From the NCBI RefSeq assembly GCF_002553505.1, contig NZ_PDCP01000027.1, positions 1-64,000 on the forward strand: a stretch of 64,000 nt of DNA, given 5' to 3'. This DNA comes from Mycolicibacterium agri. Lineage in GTDB: Bacteria; Actinomycetota; Actinomycetes; Mycobacteriales; Mycobacteriaceae. Within the stretch, counting starts at the first letter, position 1. Each line of letters opens with the position of its first letter. The notes under the pieces are model-generated. The model was not told the origin of the DNA. It saw only the letters and a list, made by a program, of their open reading frames with translations, and did no database searches. The translations under genes were made by a program, and so were the position numbers. Shown in pieces: positions 1-9,050 of the stretch.

Positions 1-78
1 GGACTGGGCGAGGCAATGGTCGGTATCAACGTGGAGGAGATCGCGCAGCCCCACCGGCTCGCAGAACGCGGCTGGTAA
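1..78 (+). CDS. C-terminal end of an unidentified protein
   Basis: The window opens inside a reading frame that ends at a TAA at 76-78. The 25 visible residues end in LAERGW and are too few to assign a family. The next gene is a dihydrolipoyl dehydrogenase, so a 2-oxoacid dehydrogenase subunit is possible, but that is inference from position only. Confidence 0.5.
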   Translation, partial: GLGEAMVGINVEEIAQPHRLAERGW

Positions 79-137
79 CGCACCGACGGCACGACGCCGC
101 GATACACCCCGCCCCTGTCACTCACCGAAAGGCTCTG

Positions 138-1508
138 ATGAGCACCTTCAGCACCGATCTCGTTGTCCTCGGCGGTGGACCCGCAGGTTACAGCACCGCC
201 ATTCGTGCTGCCCAACTCGGCCGCACCGTCACCGTAATCGAAGAAGATCTCGTGGGCGGCACCTGCCTGCACCGCGGATGTATCCCCACCAAAGGGCTGT
301 TGCACGCCGCCGAAGTCGTCGACAGCACCCGTGAAGCAGCGCGATTCGGCGTCAACTCCACCTTCGACGGCATCGACAACACCAAACTGCACGCGTTCAA
401 AGACGGCATCGTCGGCCGCCTGCACAAGGGCCTGGAAGAACTAGTCGCTCACTGGGGCATCACCGTGATCCACGGTCGAGGGCGTCTCACCGGACCGACC
501 ACTGCCGTCGTCGACGGAGTCGAGATCACCGGCTCAACCGTCGTCGTGGCCACCGGATCGGCGCCTCGAGTCCCCACTGGGCTCACCCTCGGCGACCGGA
601 TCATCACCAGCGACCAGGCGCTCACCTTGCCGATGGTCCCCACCACGGCGATCGTCCTCGGCGGGGGCGTCATCGGGGTCGAATTCGCGAGTCTCTGGGC
701 ATCGTTGGGCTCCAAAGTTACTGTCATCGAAGCGCTTCCCCGGTTGGTGGCCGGCGAAGACTCCGCAGTGTCCGCCCAACTGGAGCGCGCCTTTCGCCGT
801 CGCAGGATCATCGCCAAGACCGGCGTGTCCATTGCGAGCGTCGACGCTGATGGCACCGGAGTCGTGGTCATCGATGATGCCGGTACCCACCACGTAGCCG
901 ACGTGCTGCTTGTGGCGACCGGCCGGGCGCCCCGCACTGCCGACCTCGGGCTCGAAGACGTCGGCATCCTCCTCGACGATGGCTTCGTACTCACCGACGC
1001 CCGGTTACGCACCGCGGTGCCGACCATCTATGCAATCGGCGATATCGTTCGCGGCCCACAGCTGGCCCACCGCGGCTTCCAACACGGCGTGTTCGTCGCC
1101 GAAGAGATCGCCGGTCACGCGCCACAGCCGGTCGAAGACGCCAACGTGCCGCGAATCACGTACTGTCGTCCTGAGATTGCTTCTGTCGGTCTGACGGAGG
1201 CGGCTGCCCGGGAACAATTCGGCGACGAGATTACCACCGCCAGCCATGATCTCGTCGGCAACAGCCGCAGCCAGATACTCAAGAGTGCAGGCTCGGTCAA
1301 AATCATCGTAGGGCCCAAGGGCGACGTACTTGGGGTACACATGATCGGAGAGCGGGTCAGCGAACTAATCGGAGAGGCGCAGATTCTGTGCAGCCTCGGT
1401 GTCGCTGCCGCCGACGCTGCCCGATACATCCACGCGCACCCCACCCAGTCCGAAGCACTCGGCGAAGCATTGCTGGCCGCGGTCGGCAAACCGCTGCATG
1501 GGCACTGA
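138..1508 (+). CDS. lpd: Dihydrolipoyl dehydrogenase (E3)
   Basis: This 456-residue flavoprotein would reoxidise dihydrolipoamide of a 2-oxoacid dehydrogenase complex, passing electrons through FAD to NAD+. Visible are the N-terminal FAD-binding GGGPAGY, the redox disulfide in GGTCLHRGCIP (Cys43 and Cys48), a second dinucleotide-binding GGGVIGVEF near residue 175, the FAD motif AIGDI, and the C-terminal active-site HAHPTQSE. Length is normal for the family. The ATG follows AAAGGCTC 59 bases after the preceding gene. Other Cys-disulfide reductases (mercuric, mycothione) are less likely because the HPTQSE signature and spacing are those of E3. Confidence 0.93.
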   Translation: MSTFSTDLVVLGGGPAGYSTAIRAAQLGRTVTVIEEDLVGGTCLHRGCIPTKGLLHAAEVVDSTREAARFGVNSTFDGIDNTKLHAFKDGIVGRLHKGLEELVAHWGITVIHGRGRLTGPTTAVVDGVEITGSTVVVATGSAPRVPTGLTLGDRIITSDQALTLPMVPTTAIVLGGGVIGVEFASLWASLGSKVTVIEALPRLVAGEDSAVSAQLERAFRRRRIIAKTGVSIASVDADGTGVVVIDDAGTHHVADVLLVATGRAPRTADLGLEDVGILLDDGFVLTDARLRTAVPTIYAIGDIVRGPQLAHRGFQHGVFVAEEIAGHAPQPVEDANVPRITYCRPEIASVGLTEAAAREQFGDEITTASHDLVGNSRSQILKSAGSVKIIVGPKGDVLGVHMIGERVSELIGEAQILCSLGVAAADAARYIHAHPTQSEALGEALLAAVGKPLHGH

Positions 1509-1788
1509 CGGGACAGCTGGCGGCCAGTTTGGCCGCGACGGGCTGCTGTTGCTGCTGTCGCTGTCGGCCATCGATTTCAGTCTGGAGCAGCTTTGCCAGG
1601 AAGTCCGGCACGAAACCGTATGCGAGGAGTGATTCTTCGTGTGCCTCACCACCAACCGTTGCCTTGGACATAGGTCAAGGGGGTGCCGCTTGGGCGTCGA
1701 CGTCAGCGACCTGCGGGGCGGCCACCTCGCCAGAGCGCAGACCACGGTACCCAATACCAGATGAAGTCCCTCGAGTTGAACCACCGAT
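1509..1788. other. Gene-poor stretch after lpd
   Basis: No gene is convincing here. A minus-strand frame starting at 1671 opens with a natural-looking, amphipathic stretch (residues 14-32 include AYGFVPDFLAKLL), but after a Gln run it continues into the lpd 3' end as arginine-rich antisense. It may be a remnant or a small gene whose end cannot be placed. Confidence 0.3.
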
Positions 1789-2208
1789 TCAGCGGTCCCT
1801 CTCCGGTCGCGTAGTCGGTTCGGACGTCGCACCTGCTGAGGAAGAACGTCCGTGTTCACCGGGAGCGTTTCGTGATTCAGGCCGGGGTTCTGCTGCAGGC
1901 GCTGCGCTCGAGTTCGCAGCGCTGGGTGTTGGGGCCGCGGGTATCGACGGCGTGGTTTGGTCTGTCGTCTCTTGCAGCTGGATGACGTTGTATCCCATCG
2001 CGGCTCGGACTGCGAGCACATCTCTTAGTGGAGGGTTCACGGGGTCGTTTCCGATAAGGACCAGGGTTCCGCCGCCGAGGCGCTCAACTGTTGACGACGA
2101 CGGAAGTGACTGGCGGTCAAATTGCGTGGGCTCATCGTCGGCGAGATACGTAGCCCATCCTGCTGGGATGCCGACCAGTGCTCCTGCGATATAGCCACCG
2201 CCCTCCAT
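1789..2208 (-). CDS. Hypothetical protein, glycine-rich start and disordered tail
   Basis: I do not recognise the family. The 139-residue frame has an ordered-looking first half (GYIAGALVGIPAGW near the start, then LGGGTLVLIGND and RAAMGYNVIQLQ). A low-complexity Pro/Ser/Ala tail follows. Codon third positions use more A and T than the neighbours, hinting at different ancestry. The annotated start overlaps the ATG of the divergent dehydrogenase (CATG at 2206-2209), so one of the two starts is probably wrong. It could be a decayed gene rather than an active one. Confidence 0.4.
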   Translation of the reverse strand: MEGGGYIAGALVGIPAGWATYLADDEPTQFDRQSLPSSSTVERLGGGTLVLIGNDPVNPPLRDVLAVRAAMGYNVIQLQETTDQTTPSIPAAPTPSAANSSAAPAAEPRPESRNAPGEHGRSSSAGATSEPTTRPERDR

Positions 2209-2938
2209 GACCGAACGGCTCGACGGCAGAAAAGTACTGGTAACAGGCGCGAACGGCGGACTCGGCGAAGAGTTCGTCCGGCAGGCGCTCGCGCGCGGAG
2301 CGAGTCGCGTCTATGCGACGGCGCGACGGCCCCACCCGTGGGAGGACCCGCGCGTCGTGCCGCTCGCGCTGGACCTGACCGACCCCCAGTCAATCGCCGC
2401 GGCGGCCGGCACCGCGACCGACGTCAATCTCGTGGTCAACAACGCCGCCATCGCCCCGTCCGACGACAAGTCGGTCCTCAGCCAGGACGAGGACATCACC
2501 CGCCGCGTCTTCGAGACGAACTTCTACGGCACGCTGCGCGTGGCGAGAGCGTTCGCACCGGTACTGGCCGCCAACGGCGGCGGCGCCTTCCTCAATGTGC
2601 TGTCGGCAGCGATCTGGATTCCGGTGCCGACGGCCTATGCCACATCCAAGGCCGCGATGTGGTCGGCCACCAACGCCATGCGCGCCGAACTCGCCGCCCA
2701 GGGCACCGCGGTAACCGCAGTGATGGTCGGGTTGATCGACACGGCCATGTCCGCCCGGTTTGACATGCCTAAGGTCAGTCCCGAAAGCGTCGTCGAGCAG
2801 GCCTACGACGGCGTGGCCACCGGTGCGTTCGAAGTGATCGCCGACGACGACACCAGGCTCGTCAAGTCGCTGCTGTCCGCCAGGTATGAGGAGGTACATG
2901 CCGCTGCGACAGAGGCGCTGAGCGGGTTCGAGCCGTAA
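2207..2938 (+). CDS. Short-chain dehydrogenase/reductase
   Basis: This 243-residue classical SDR would carry out an NAD(P)-dependent oxidoreduction on an unknown alcohol or carbonyl. The nucleotide-binding glycine motif is TGANGGLG near residue 13, the structural NNAA follows, and the catalytic Ser is in LSAAIW. The Tyr-x-x-x-Lys pair is in AYATSKAAM. Arg residues after the first beta-alpha-beta unit (TARRP) suggest NADP preference, which is inference. It stands alone, followed by a possible terminator. Substrate cannot be read from the sequence. Confidence 0.85.
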   Translation: MTERLDGRKVLVTGANGGLGEEFVRQALARGASRVYATARRPHPWEDPRVVPLALDLTDPQSIAAAAGTATDVNLVVNNAAIAPSDDKSVLSQDEDITRRVFETNFYGTLRVARAFAPVLAANGGGAFLNVLSAAIWIPVPTAYATSKAAMWSATNAMRAELAAQGTAVTAVMVGLIDTAMSARFDMPKVSPESVVEQAYDGVATGAFEVIADDDTRLVKSLLSARYEEVHAAATEALSGFEP

Positions 2939-2951
2939 GCCGAGCCAAGAT

Positions 2952-2986
2952 CCCCCCAACAACGCAGAAGTGGAATCTGCTGGGGG
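2952..2986 (+). terminator. Candidate terminator hairpin after the SDR gene
   Basis: CCCCCA (2953-2958) pairs with TGGGGG (2981-2986), and GCAGA (2964-2968) pairs with TCTGC (2975-2979) inside it, with a one-sided ACAAC bulge. There is no T-run, which is common for mycobacterial hairpins. Confidence 0.4.
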
Positions 2987-3183
2987 ACAGGCTCATCGAG
3001 CTCGAACACCGTGTCCGCCCAACGCGGCTTTCCGACGCCCTGGAGAATGCCCGAAGCAGCGAGGCGATTTAAGCAGCAAGGCCTAGACCCTTGTGGACCG
3101 CGCGTGAACCGACTTCCGATGCGATTCGTCATAACAAGTGGTCAGCTACGCCTTACCCTTACTCCGCAGCGGAGGAGCGGCCC

Positions 3184-5469
3184 TTGCTCAACGCGATCGC
3201 AAGGATGGCAATCGCCGCGCCTGGACGGATTCTGCTGGTGGCGGCGACGCTGACTCTCGCGCTGGCGATATTCGGTGTCCCCGTCGCGAAAAGCCTCTCC
3301 CCGAGCGGCTTCCAAGACCCCGCGGCGCCGTCGTCGCGGGCCACGGCGCTTCTCACCGAGAAGTTCGGCCAGGGCGATGTGCAGCTGCTGCTCACGGTGA
3401 CAACACCCGAAGGCGTCGACAGCCCGGCGGCCCGCGCCGTCGGGACCGACATCGTCGAACAACTGCGCCGCTCACCCTATGTGGGCAAGGTCAACTCGCC
3501 ATGGACGCTGCCGCCGCCGGCCGCCGCCGAGCTGATCAGCAAGGACCGCACCGCCGGGCTGATCGTCGTGGGCATCAAAGGCGACGAGGCCGACCAGCAG
3601 AAGTACACCAAGGACATCGTCGCGCAGGTCGTCCACGACCGGGACGGGGTCACGGTTCGGGCCGGCGGTCTGGCCATGATCCATGTGCAGATCACCGACC
3701 AGTCGCAGCGGGATCTGATCACCATGGAGTCGTTCGCGATCCCGCTCAGCTTCCTCGTGCTGGTGTGGGTGTTCGGCGGGCTGCTGGCGGCCGCGCTGCC
3801 GGTCACCGTCGGCGGGATCGCGATCTTCGGCGGGCTGGCGGTGCTCCGCGCCGTCGATTACTTCACCGACGTGTCGATCTTCGCGCTGAACCTGACCGCG
3901 GCCATGGGTCTGGCGCTGGCCATCGACTACACGCTGCTGATCATCAGCCGGTTCCGCGACGAGTTGCCCGACGCCCCCAGCCGCGACGTGGCGCTGATCC
4001 GGACCATGGTGACGGCGGGCCGCACCGTCCTGTTCTCGGCGACGACGGTCGCGCTGTCGATGGCGGTCCTGGTGCTGTTCCCGATGAACTTCCTGCGCTC
4101 GTTCGCCTACGCGGGCGTGGCCACCGTCGCGTTCACCGCGCTGGCCGCCATCGTGGTGACGCCCGCCGCGCTGGCACTGCTGGGCGAGCGTCTGGACGCA
4201 CTCGACGTCCGTCGACTCGCCCGACGCATCCGGGGCCTGCCGGAACCGGGCCCCATACCCGTCCACCAACTGTTCTGGTACCGCTGGACGAAGGCGGTGC
4301 TGCGGCGCGCCATACCGCTCGGCCTGGTCGGCATCACCCTGTTGATCGTGGTGGGGCTGCCCTTCCTCGGGGTGCGGTGGGGCTTCTTCGACGATCGCGT
4401 GCTGCCGGAGTCGGCGTCTTCCCGCCAAGTCGGCGAGCAGCTGCGCAACGACTTCGTCAGCAACACCGACACCGCCGTGCAGGTTGTCATTCCGGACGCG
4501 TCCGGGGTCACGCCGAGCGACATCGAGCGATATGCCGCCGAGCTGTCACGGGTGCCCGACGTGTCGGCGGTGTCGGCGCCGACGGCGACCTTCGTCGACG
4601 GTGCCCCGGTCGGACCCGCGTCGGCGCCCGCGGGAGCGGCGCGCGGCAGCGCATTCCTGACCGTCGACAGCACCGCCCCGTTGTTCTCCGATCGCTCCGA
4701 AGCGCAATTGGACCGGCTGCACGCGGTGCCCACTCCCAACGGCGCGCAGGTGCAATTCACCGGATTGGCGCAGACCAACCGCGACAGCGTCGACGCCATC
4801 GTCTCGCGCATACCGATGGTGCTCGGCCTCATCGCGGTCATCATGCTCGCGCTGCTGTTCCTGTTGACTGGCAGCGTCGCGTTACCGCTGAAAGCGTTGG
4901 TGCTCAACATACTTTCGCTGACCGCCGCGTTCGGCGCGATGGTGTGGATTTTCCAGGACGGCCACCTGGGCGGGCTGGGCACGACACCGATCGGCACGCT
5001 GGTGGCCAACATGCCGGTGTTGTTGTTCTGCATCGCGTTCGGGTTGTCGATGGACTACGAGGTGTTCCTCGTCTCCCGCATTCAGGAATACTGGCTCGCG
5101 TCGTCGCGCACCCCCGCCGACAACGACGAGAGCGTCGCCCTCGGCATCGCCCGCACCGGCCGGGTCATCACCGCGGCGGCGTTGATCATGTCGATCTCGT
5201 TCGCCGGGTTGGTCGCCGCCAACGTCTCGTTCATGCGCATGTTCGGCCTCGGCCTCACGTTGGCGGTGCTGGTCGACGCCACCCTGGTGCGGATGGTTCT
5301 GGTGCCCGCGTTCATGCACGCGCTCGGCCGATGGAACTGGTGGGCCCCACCGCCCCTGGTTCGTCTGCACAAACGTCTGGGATTGCGCGACGGAACCCGT
5401 CCGCGGCAACCCGATGTCGGCGCAGACTTGAACAGCGAGCCCGCAGCTGCAGACAGGGTCCCCAAATGA
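3184..5469 (+). CDS. MMPL-family RND transporter
   Basis: This 761-residue inner-membrane protein of the MmpL/RND superfamily is likely to export a lipid or lipid-like product using the proton gradient. It has the family layout: a first helix after a short N-terminus, a large outer loop, a block of five helices, a second loop and a last helix block. The proton-relay Asp-Tyr pairs are visible in LALAIDYTLL and LSMDYEVFL. I chose the TTG at 3184 because GGAGGAG (3171-3177) sits just upstream and the protein then starts MLNAIARM; a longer frame begins at 3091. It is followed at once by a UbiA gene and a type III PKS operon, so it may move their product. It is shorter than the largest MmpL proteins. 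Confidence 0.88.
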   Translation: MLNAIARMAIAAPGRILLVAATLTLALAIFGVPVAKSLSPSGFQDPAAPSSRATALLTEKFGQGDVQLLLTVTTPEGVDSPAARAVGTDIVEQLRRSPYVGKVNSPWTLPPPAAAELISKDRTAGLIVVGIKGDEADQQKYTKDIVAQVVHDRDGVTVRAGGLAMIHVQITDQSQRDLITMESFAIPLSFLVLVWVFGGLLAAALPVTVGGIAIFGGLAVLRAVDYFTDVSIFALNLTAAMGLALAIDYTLLIISRFRDELPDAPSRDVALIRTMVTAGRTVLFSATTVALSMAVLVLFPMNFLRSFAYAGVATVAFTALAAIVVTPAALALLGERLDALDVRRLARRIRGLPEPGPIPVHQLFWYRWTKAVLRRAIPLGLVGITLLIVVGLPFLGVRWGFFDDRVLPESASSRQVGEQLRNDFVSNTDTAVQVVIPDASGVTPSDIERYAAELSRVPDVSAVSAPTATFVDGAPVGPASAPAGAARGSAFLTVDSTAPLFSDRSEAQLDRLHAVPTPNGAQVQFTGLAQTNRDSVDAIVSRIPMVLGLIAVIMLALLFLLTGSVALPLKALVLNILSLTAAFGAMVWIFQDGHLGGLGTTPIGTLVANMPVLLFCIAFGLSMDYEVFLVSRIQEYWLASSRTPADNDESVALGIARTGRVITAAALIMSISFAGLVAANVSFMRMFGLGLTLAVLVDATLVRMVLVPAFMHALGRWNWWAPPPLVRLHKRLGLRDGTRPRQPDVGADLNSEPAAADRVPK

Positions 5470-5514
5470 GCCGAGGTTCCCACGCCGACAGGACGCGCAA
5501 CTAGCGTCGCCCTG

Positions 5515-6303
5515 GTGCGCGCGGCGCACATCGAACCGACGATCGCGGTGACGACGATCGCCGCGGTGCTTGCATTTGCGTTCGGCCTCAACGCATCCCG
5601 GCTCGTGGTTGCGACCGCCGCCGTCTTCGCCGGGCAGCTCGTCATCGGCTGGTCGAACGATCTGATCGACGTCGGGCGCGACTCCGCCGTGCAGCGCAGA
5701 GACAAACCGCTCGTCACCGGCGACCTCACCCCCCAGATGGTGGCGGTCGCCCTCGGCTGCGCGACCGTCGCGGCGGTGGCACTGTCGGCCGCGCTCGGCT
5801 GGCGCAGCGCCCTGACCCATCTGGTGCTCCTGGTGGGCTCGGGCATCGCCTACAACCTCGGTCTGAAATCGACCGCGTTCTCGTGGCTGCCCTACACCAT
5901 CGCGTTCGGCTCCCTGCCCGCGGTGTTGTCGCTCGCCGACAATCCGCCCGCCCTGCCCGCGCCGTGGATCATCGCAGCCAGCGCCGCTCTGGGCACCGCC
6001 GCGCACTTCCTCAACACCCTGCCCGACCTGGCCGACGACGCCGCCACCGGCGTCCGAGGCCTGCCGCACCGTCTGGGTGCTCGGTGGTCGAAGGCCTCCG
6101 CGACCGCGCTGCTGTTCGCGGCCACCGTGATCACGGTCCTCGGCGAGACCGGATCGCCGCAGGGATGGGCGTGGCTGGCGCTTCTCGGCGCGTGCGCGCT
6201 GGCGTTCGGCGTGCTCGCCGGGCACGGCCGGCTGCCGTTCCGCTGCGCCATCGCGGCCGCGGCATTGAACGTGACACTGCTGGTGACCATGGTTCGGCTG
6301 TGA
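5515..6303 (+). CDS. UbiA-family prenyltransferase
   Basis: This 262-residue polytopic membrane enzyme would attach an isoprenoid chain to an aromatic or quinone-like acceptor. The first Asp-rich motif is NDLIDVGRD near residue 49 and the second is [11 protein letters not shown] near residue 170; both bind Mg-diphosphate in this family. The rest is hydrophobic helices. The GTG start lacks a clear ribosome-binding site, so the message may be leaderless. Its place between an exporter and a type III PKS suggests that it prenylates, or makes a quinone related to, the polyketide. The acceptor is inference. Confidence 0.85.
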   Translation: MRAAHIEPTIAVTTIAAVLAFAFGLNASRLVVATAAVFAGQLVIGWSNDLIDVGRDSAVQRRDKPLVTGDLTPQMVAVALGCATVAAVALSAALGWRSALTHLVLLVGSGIAYNLGLKSTAFSWLPYTIAFGSLPAVLSLADNPPALPAPWIIAASAALGTAAHFLNTLPDLADDAATGVRGLPHRLGARWSKASATALLFAATVITVLGETGSPQGWAWLALLGACALAFGVLAGHGRLPFRCAIAAAALNVTLLVTMVRL

Positions 6304-6364
6304 CCGGCCGGCGAATCTCTTTTGTTCGTTGAACCAACAGACGAGTCAACCCGTGACAAAGAAC

Positions 6365-7435
6365 ATGTCCACCATGAGCGTCATCGCAGGGGTGGATGGC
6401 GCGCTTCCGCGCTATCGCTACACCCAACAGGAAATCACCGAAGCGGTCCTCACACTGCCCGGGTTCGGTGATTTCGAGGACCTTGTCCGCCAATTGCATT
6501 CAAGTTCGAAGGTCAAGTTCCGCCACTTCGTGATGCCTCTCGAAAGGTATGCGTCGCCAAGCGACTTCGGCACCGCCAACGACACATTCATCGAAAACGC
6601 CGTCGAACTCGGGTGTCAGGCCCTGTCCGGGGCGCTCGAGGACGCGGGCCTCGAACCACAAGACGTCGACCTGATCATCACGACGACGGTCACCGGCCTG
6701 GCCGTGCCGTCCCTGGACGCCCGCATCGCCACCCGACTGGGACTGCGCCCTGACGTGCGTCGGGTGCCGATCTTCGGGCTCGGCTGCGTCGCGGGCGCCG
6801 CAGGCATCGCGCGCATGCACGACTACCTGCGCGGTGCGCCCGACGATGTCGCCGTGCTGGTGTCGGTGGAGCTCTGCTCGCTGACCTACCCCGGCGCGGA
6901 GCCGTCGTTGGCAAGCCTGGTCGGCAGTGCGCTTTTCGCCGACGGGGCCGCCGCGGTCGTCGCGGTCGGAGAAAGCCGGGCCGCGAGCATGGCTCCCCAG
7001 GGGCCTGCCGTGCTGGACTCCCGCAGCCGCATGTACCCGGATTCGTTGGGCACGATGGGCTGGCGCGTCAACTCTTCGGGATTCCACCTCGTCCTGGCGC
7101 CTGACCTGCCCGACCTCATCGAGCGCTACTTCGCCGACGACGTCACCAGGTTCCTCGCCGACCACGGCCTCACAATCGACGACATCGCCGCCTGGGTCAG
7201 CCATCCAGGCGGCCCCAAAGTCATCGAATCCATCACCAAGGCATTGGATCTGCCCGACGAAGCTTTGGAACTCGCGTGGCGTTCCCTGAGCGAAGTGGGC
7301 AACCTCTCGTCGTCGTCGGTGTTGCATGTACTTCGTGACACCCTCGACAAGCCGCCGGCCAGCGGCAGCCAGGGCCTGATGATGGCCATGGGTCCCGGAT
7401 TCTGCGCGGAGCTCGTTCTGCTGCGCTGGCCCTGA
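6365..7435 (+). CDS. Type III polyketide synthase (PKS10/PKS11-like)
   Basis: This is a chalcone-synthase-fold enzyme that extends a long-chain acyl starter with malonyl units to make alkylpyrones or alkylresorcinols. The catalytic Cys is in [11 protein letters not shown] (about residue 141), His in HPGGPKVI, and Asn in [25 protein letters not shown] ends the protein. It closely resembles mycobacterial PKS11 as I remember it. Several starts are possible (TTG 6329, GTG 6353, ATG 6365, ATG 6374); I prefer 6365 or 6374 because relatives begin MSVIAGV. Eight bases separate it from the methyltransferase gene, so they are probably cotranscribed. Confidence 0.92.
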   Translation: MSTMSVIAGVDGALPRYRYTQQEITEAVLTLPGFGDFEDLVRQLHSSSKVKFRHFVMPLERYASPSDFGTANDTFIENAVELGCQALSGALEDAGLEPQDVDLIITTTVTGLAVPSLDARIATRLGLRPDVRRVPIFGLGCVAGAAGIARMHDYLRGAPDDVAVLVSVELCSLTYPGAEPSLASLVGSALFADGAAAVVAVGESRAASMAPQGPAVLDSRSRMYPDSLGTMGWRVNSSGFHLVLAPDLPDLIERYFADDVTRFLADHGLTIDDIAAWVSHPGGPKVIESITKALDLPDEALELAWRSLSEVGNLSSSSVLHVLRDTLDKPPASGSQGLMMAMGPGFCAELVLLRWP

Positions 7436-7443
7436 CTCCGGCC

Positions 7444-7953
7444 ATGAACTGGTACGCGCTGCTGGTGGTCGTGGTGGCGCTCGAACGCGTCGCCGAACTG
7501 GTGGTGTCGCGTCGCAACCTCGCGTGGAGCCGTGCGCGCGGCGGCGTCGAGTTCGGTGCGCGCCACTACCCGGCGATGGTCGTGTTGCACACCGGTCTGC
7601 TCGCCGGCTGTGTGCTCGAGGTGCTCCTGCTGCACCGCCCGTTCGTGCCGGCGCTCGGCTGGACGATGTTCGCGCTCGTGCTGGCGTCACAGGCGCTGCG
7701 GTGGTGGTGCATCGCGACGCTGGGCCGCCAATGGAATACCCGCGTCGTCGTCGTGCCCGACGCGGCGCGCGTCGCGGCGGGACCGTACCGCTACGTCCCG
7801 CACCCGAACTACGTCGCCGTGGTTGTGGAAGGCTTCGCCTTGCCGCTGGTGCACAGCGCCTGGATCACCGCGGTGCTGTTCAGTGTGCTCAACGCCGCGC
7901 TGCTTCGGGTGCGTCTCGCCGTCGAGAACGACGCCCTGGCGAGGCTGAGATGA
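7444..7953 (+). CDS. ICMT-like membrane O-methyltransferase
   Basis: This 169-residue membrane protein belongs to the isoprenylcysteine carboxyl methyltransferase-like family. It uses S-adenosylmethionine. The conserved C-terminal region GPYRYVPHPNYVAVVVE carries the cofactor-binding R-x-x-x-HPxY signature, with hydrophobic helices around it. In type III PKS operons of actinomycetes, members such as SrsB O-methylate the alkylresorcinol ring. The neighbours here are the PKS before it and a flavoprotein after it (ATGA overlap at 7950-7953), so the same role is the best inference. Confidence 0.88.
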   Translation: MNWYALLVVVVALERVAELVVSRRNLAWSRARGGVEFGARHYPAMVVLHTGLLAGCVLEVLLLHRPFVPALGWTMFALVLASQALRWWCIATLGRQWNTRVVVVPDAARVAAGPYRYVPHPNYVAVVVEGFALPLVHSAWITAVLFSVLNAALLRVRLAVENDALARLR

Positions 7954-8966
7954 TCGACCTGCTCGTGGCCGGTGGGGGTCCGGCGGGGCTGGCCACCGCG
8001 CTGTACGGCGCACGGGCCGGACTCGAGGTGGTGGTCGTCGAAAAGCGCTGCGGCGCAATTGATAAGGCGTGCGGCGAAGGGCTGATGCCGCACGCTGTGG
8101 ACCAGCTGAAGCGGCTGGGCGTGGATCCGGGTGGCCGACCGTTTCGCGGCATCACCTACCTCGACGAGCGGAGCAGTGTCACGGCGCCTTTCCGGTCGGG
8201 TGCGGGCCGCGGTGTGCGCAGAACGGTGCTGCATTCGACGCTGCTGGACGAGGTGCAAGCGTCAGGGGTGAAAATCGAACACGGCGAGATCAGGCACGTG
8301 GATCAGGACGATGACTCGGTGCGCTGCAACGGATTTCGTGCGCGCTATCTCGCCGCTGCCGACGGGCTGCATTCGCCGATCCGGTCGTCGCTGGGGCTGG
8401 CAGTTACACCGGACCGGTTGCGCCGCTGGGGGATTCGCCGGCACTACACCATCGCGCCGTGGAGCGAGAACGTCGAAGTGTACTGGTCACGCGACGAGGA
8501 AGCCTATGTCACGCCGGTGTCGGAGGACTGCGTCGGCGTCGCGGTGCTCACCTCCCGGCGCGGCGGGTTCGACCAGCACCTGGCATCGTTTCCGGCGTTG
8601 GCTGAGCGGGTGCGCGATTGCGCGCATGGCCACGATCTCGCGGCGGGGCCGCTGCGGCAGAAAGTACGGAGCCGCACCGCCGGCCGAGTGCTCTTGGTCG
8701 GCGATGCAGCCGGCTACGTCGACGCGCTGACCGGCGAAGGTCTGGGTATCGCGTTCAGCGCGGCCAAGCTGCTCGTCGACTGCGTGGTGGCGGATCGGCC
8801 CGAGGACTACGAGCGGCAGTGGCGCCGGATGTCGCGCCGCTACCGGCTGCTGACCGCCGCGGCACTGCACGCCAGCGCCCACTCGACCGTGCGGTCGCGT
8901 GTGGTGCCCGCCGCGACGAGGTGGCCGCGTGCGTTCGCGGCGATCGTCAACCAATTGGCCAGATAG
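7950..8966 (+). CDS. FAD-dependent monooxygenase/reductase (SrsC-like position)
   Basis: This 338-residue flavoprotein has an N-terminal FAD site GGGPAGLATALYG, a CGEGLMP motif typical of geranylgeranyl-reductase-like proteins, and a second FAD motif LLVGDAAGYVDALTGEG near residue 245. The start overlaps the stop of the methyltransferase. In the Streptomyces srs operon the third gene is a flavoprotein that hydroxylates the methylated alkylresorcinol to give a quinone. The sequence alone cannot separate hydroxylase from reductase. Confidence 0.88.
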   Translation: MIDLLVAGGGPAGLATALYGARAGLEVVVVEKRCGAIDKACGEGLMPHAVDQLKRLGVDPGGRPFRGITYLDERSSVTAPFRSGAGRGVRRTVLHSTLLDEVQASGVKIEHGEIRHVDQDDDSVRCNGFRARYLAAADGLHSPIRSSLGLAVTPDRLRRWGIRRHYTIAPWSENVEVYWSRDEEAYVTPVSEDCVGVAVLTSRRGGFDQHLASFPALAERVRDCAHGHDLAAGPLRQKVRSRTAGRVLLVGDAAGYVDALTGEGLGIAFSAAKLLVDCVVADRPEDYERQWRRMSRRYRLLTAAALHASAHSTVRSRVVPAATRWPRAFAAIVNQLAR

Positions 8967-9050
8967 CGAAATCCGCGAATGGCGGCGCGGGGATCGACCA
9001 GGCCCGAGGGTCGCGAAACACTCGATGCGCGGGTTTGATTGGCTGGTGAC

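Noticed and set aside
3138-6225. Long arginine- or histidine-rich frames overlapping the MMPL and UbiA genes on both strands
   Set aside because: They are shadows of high-GC coding DNA with no domain features.
6500-7690. 396-residue minus-strand frame across the PKS gene
   Set aside because: Antisense to a clearly conserved enzyme; composition is typical of a shadow frame.
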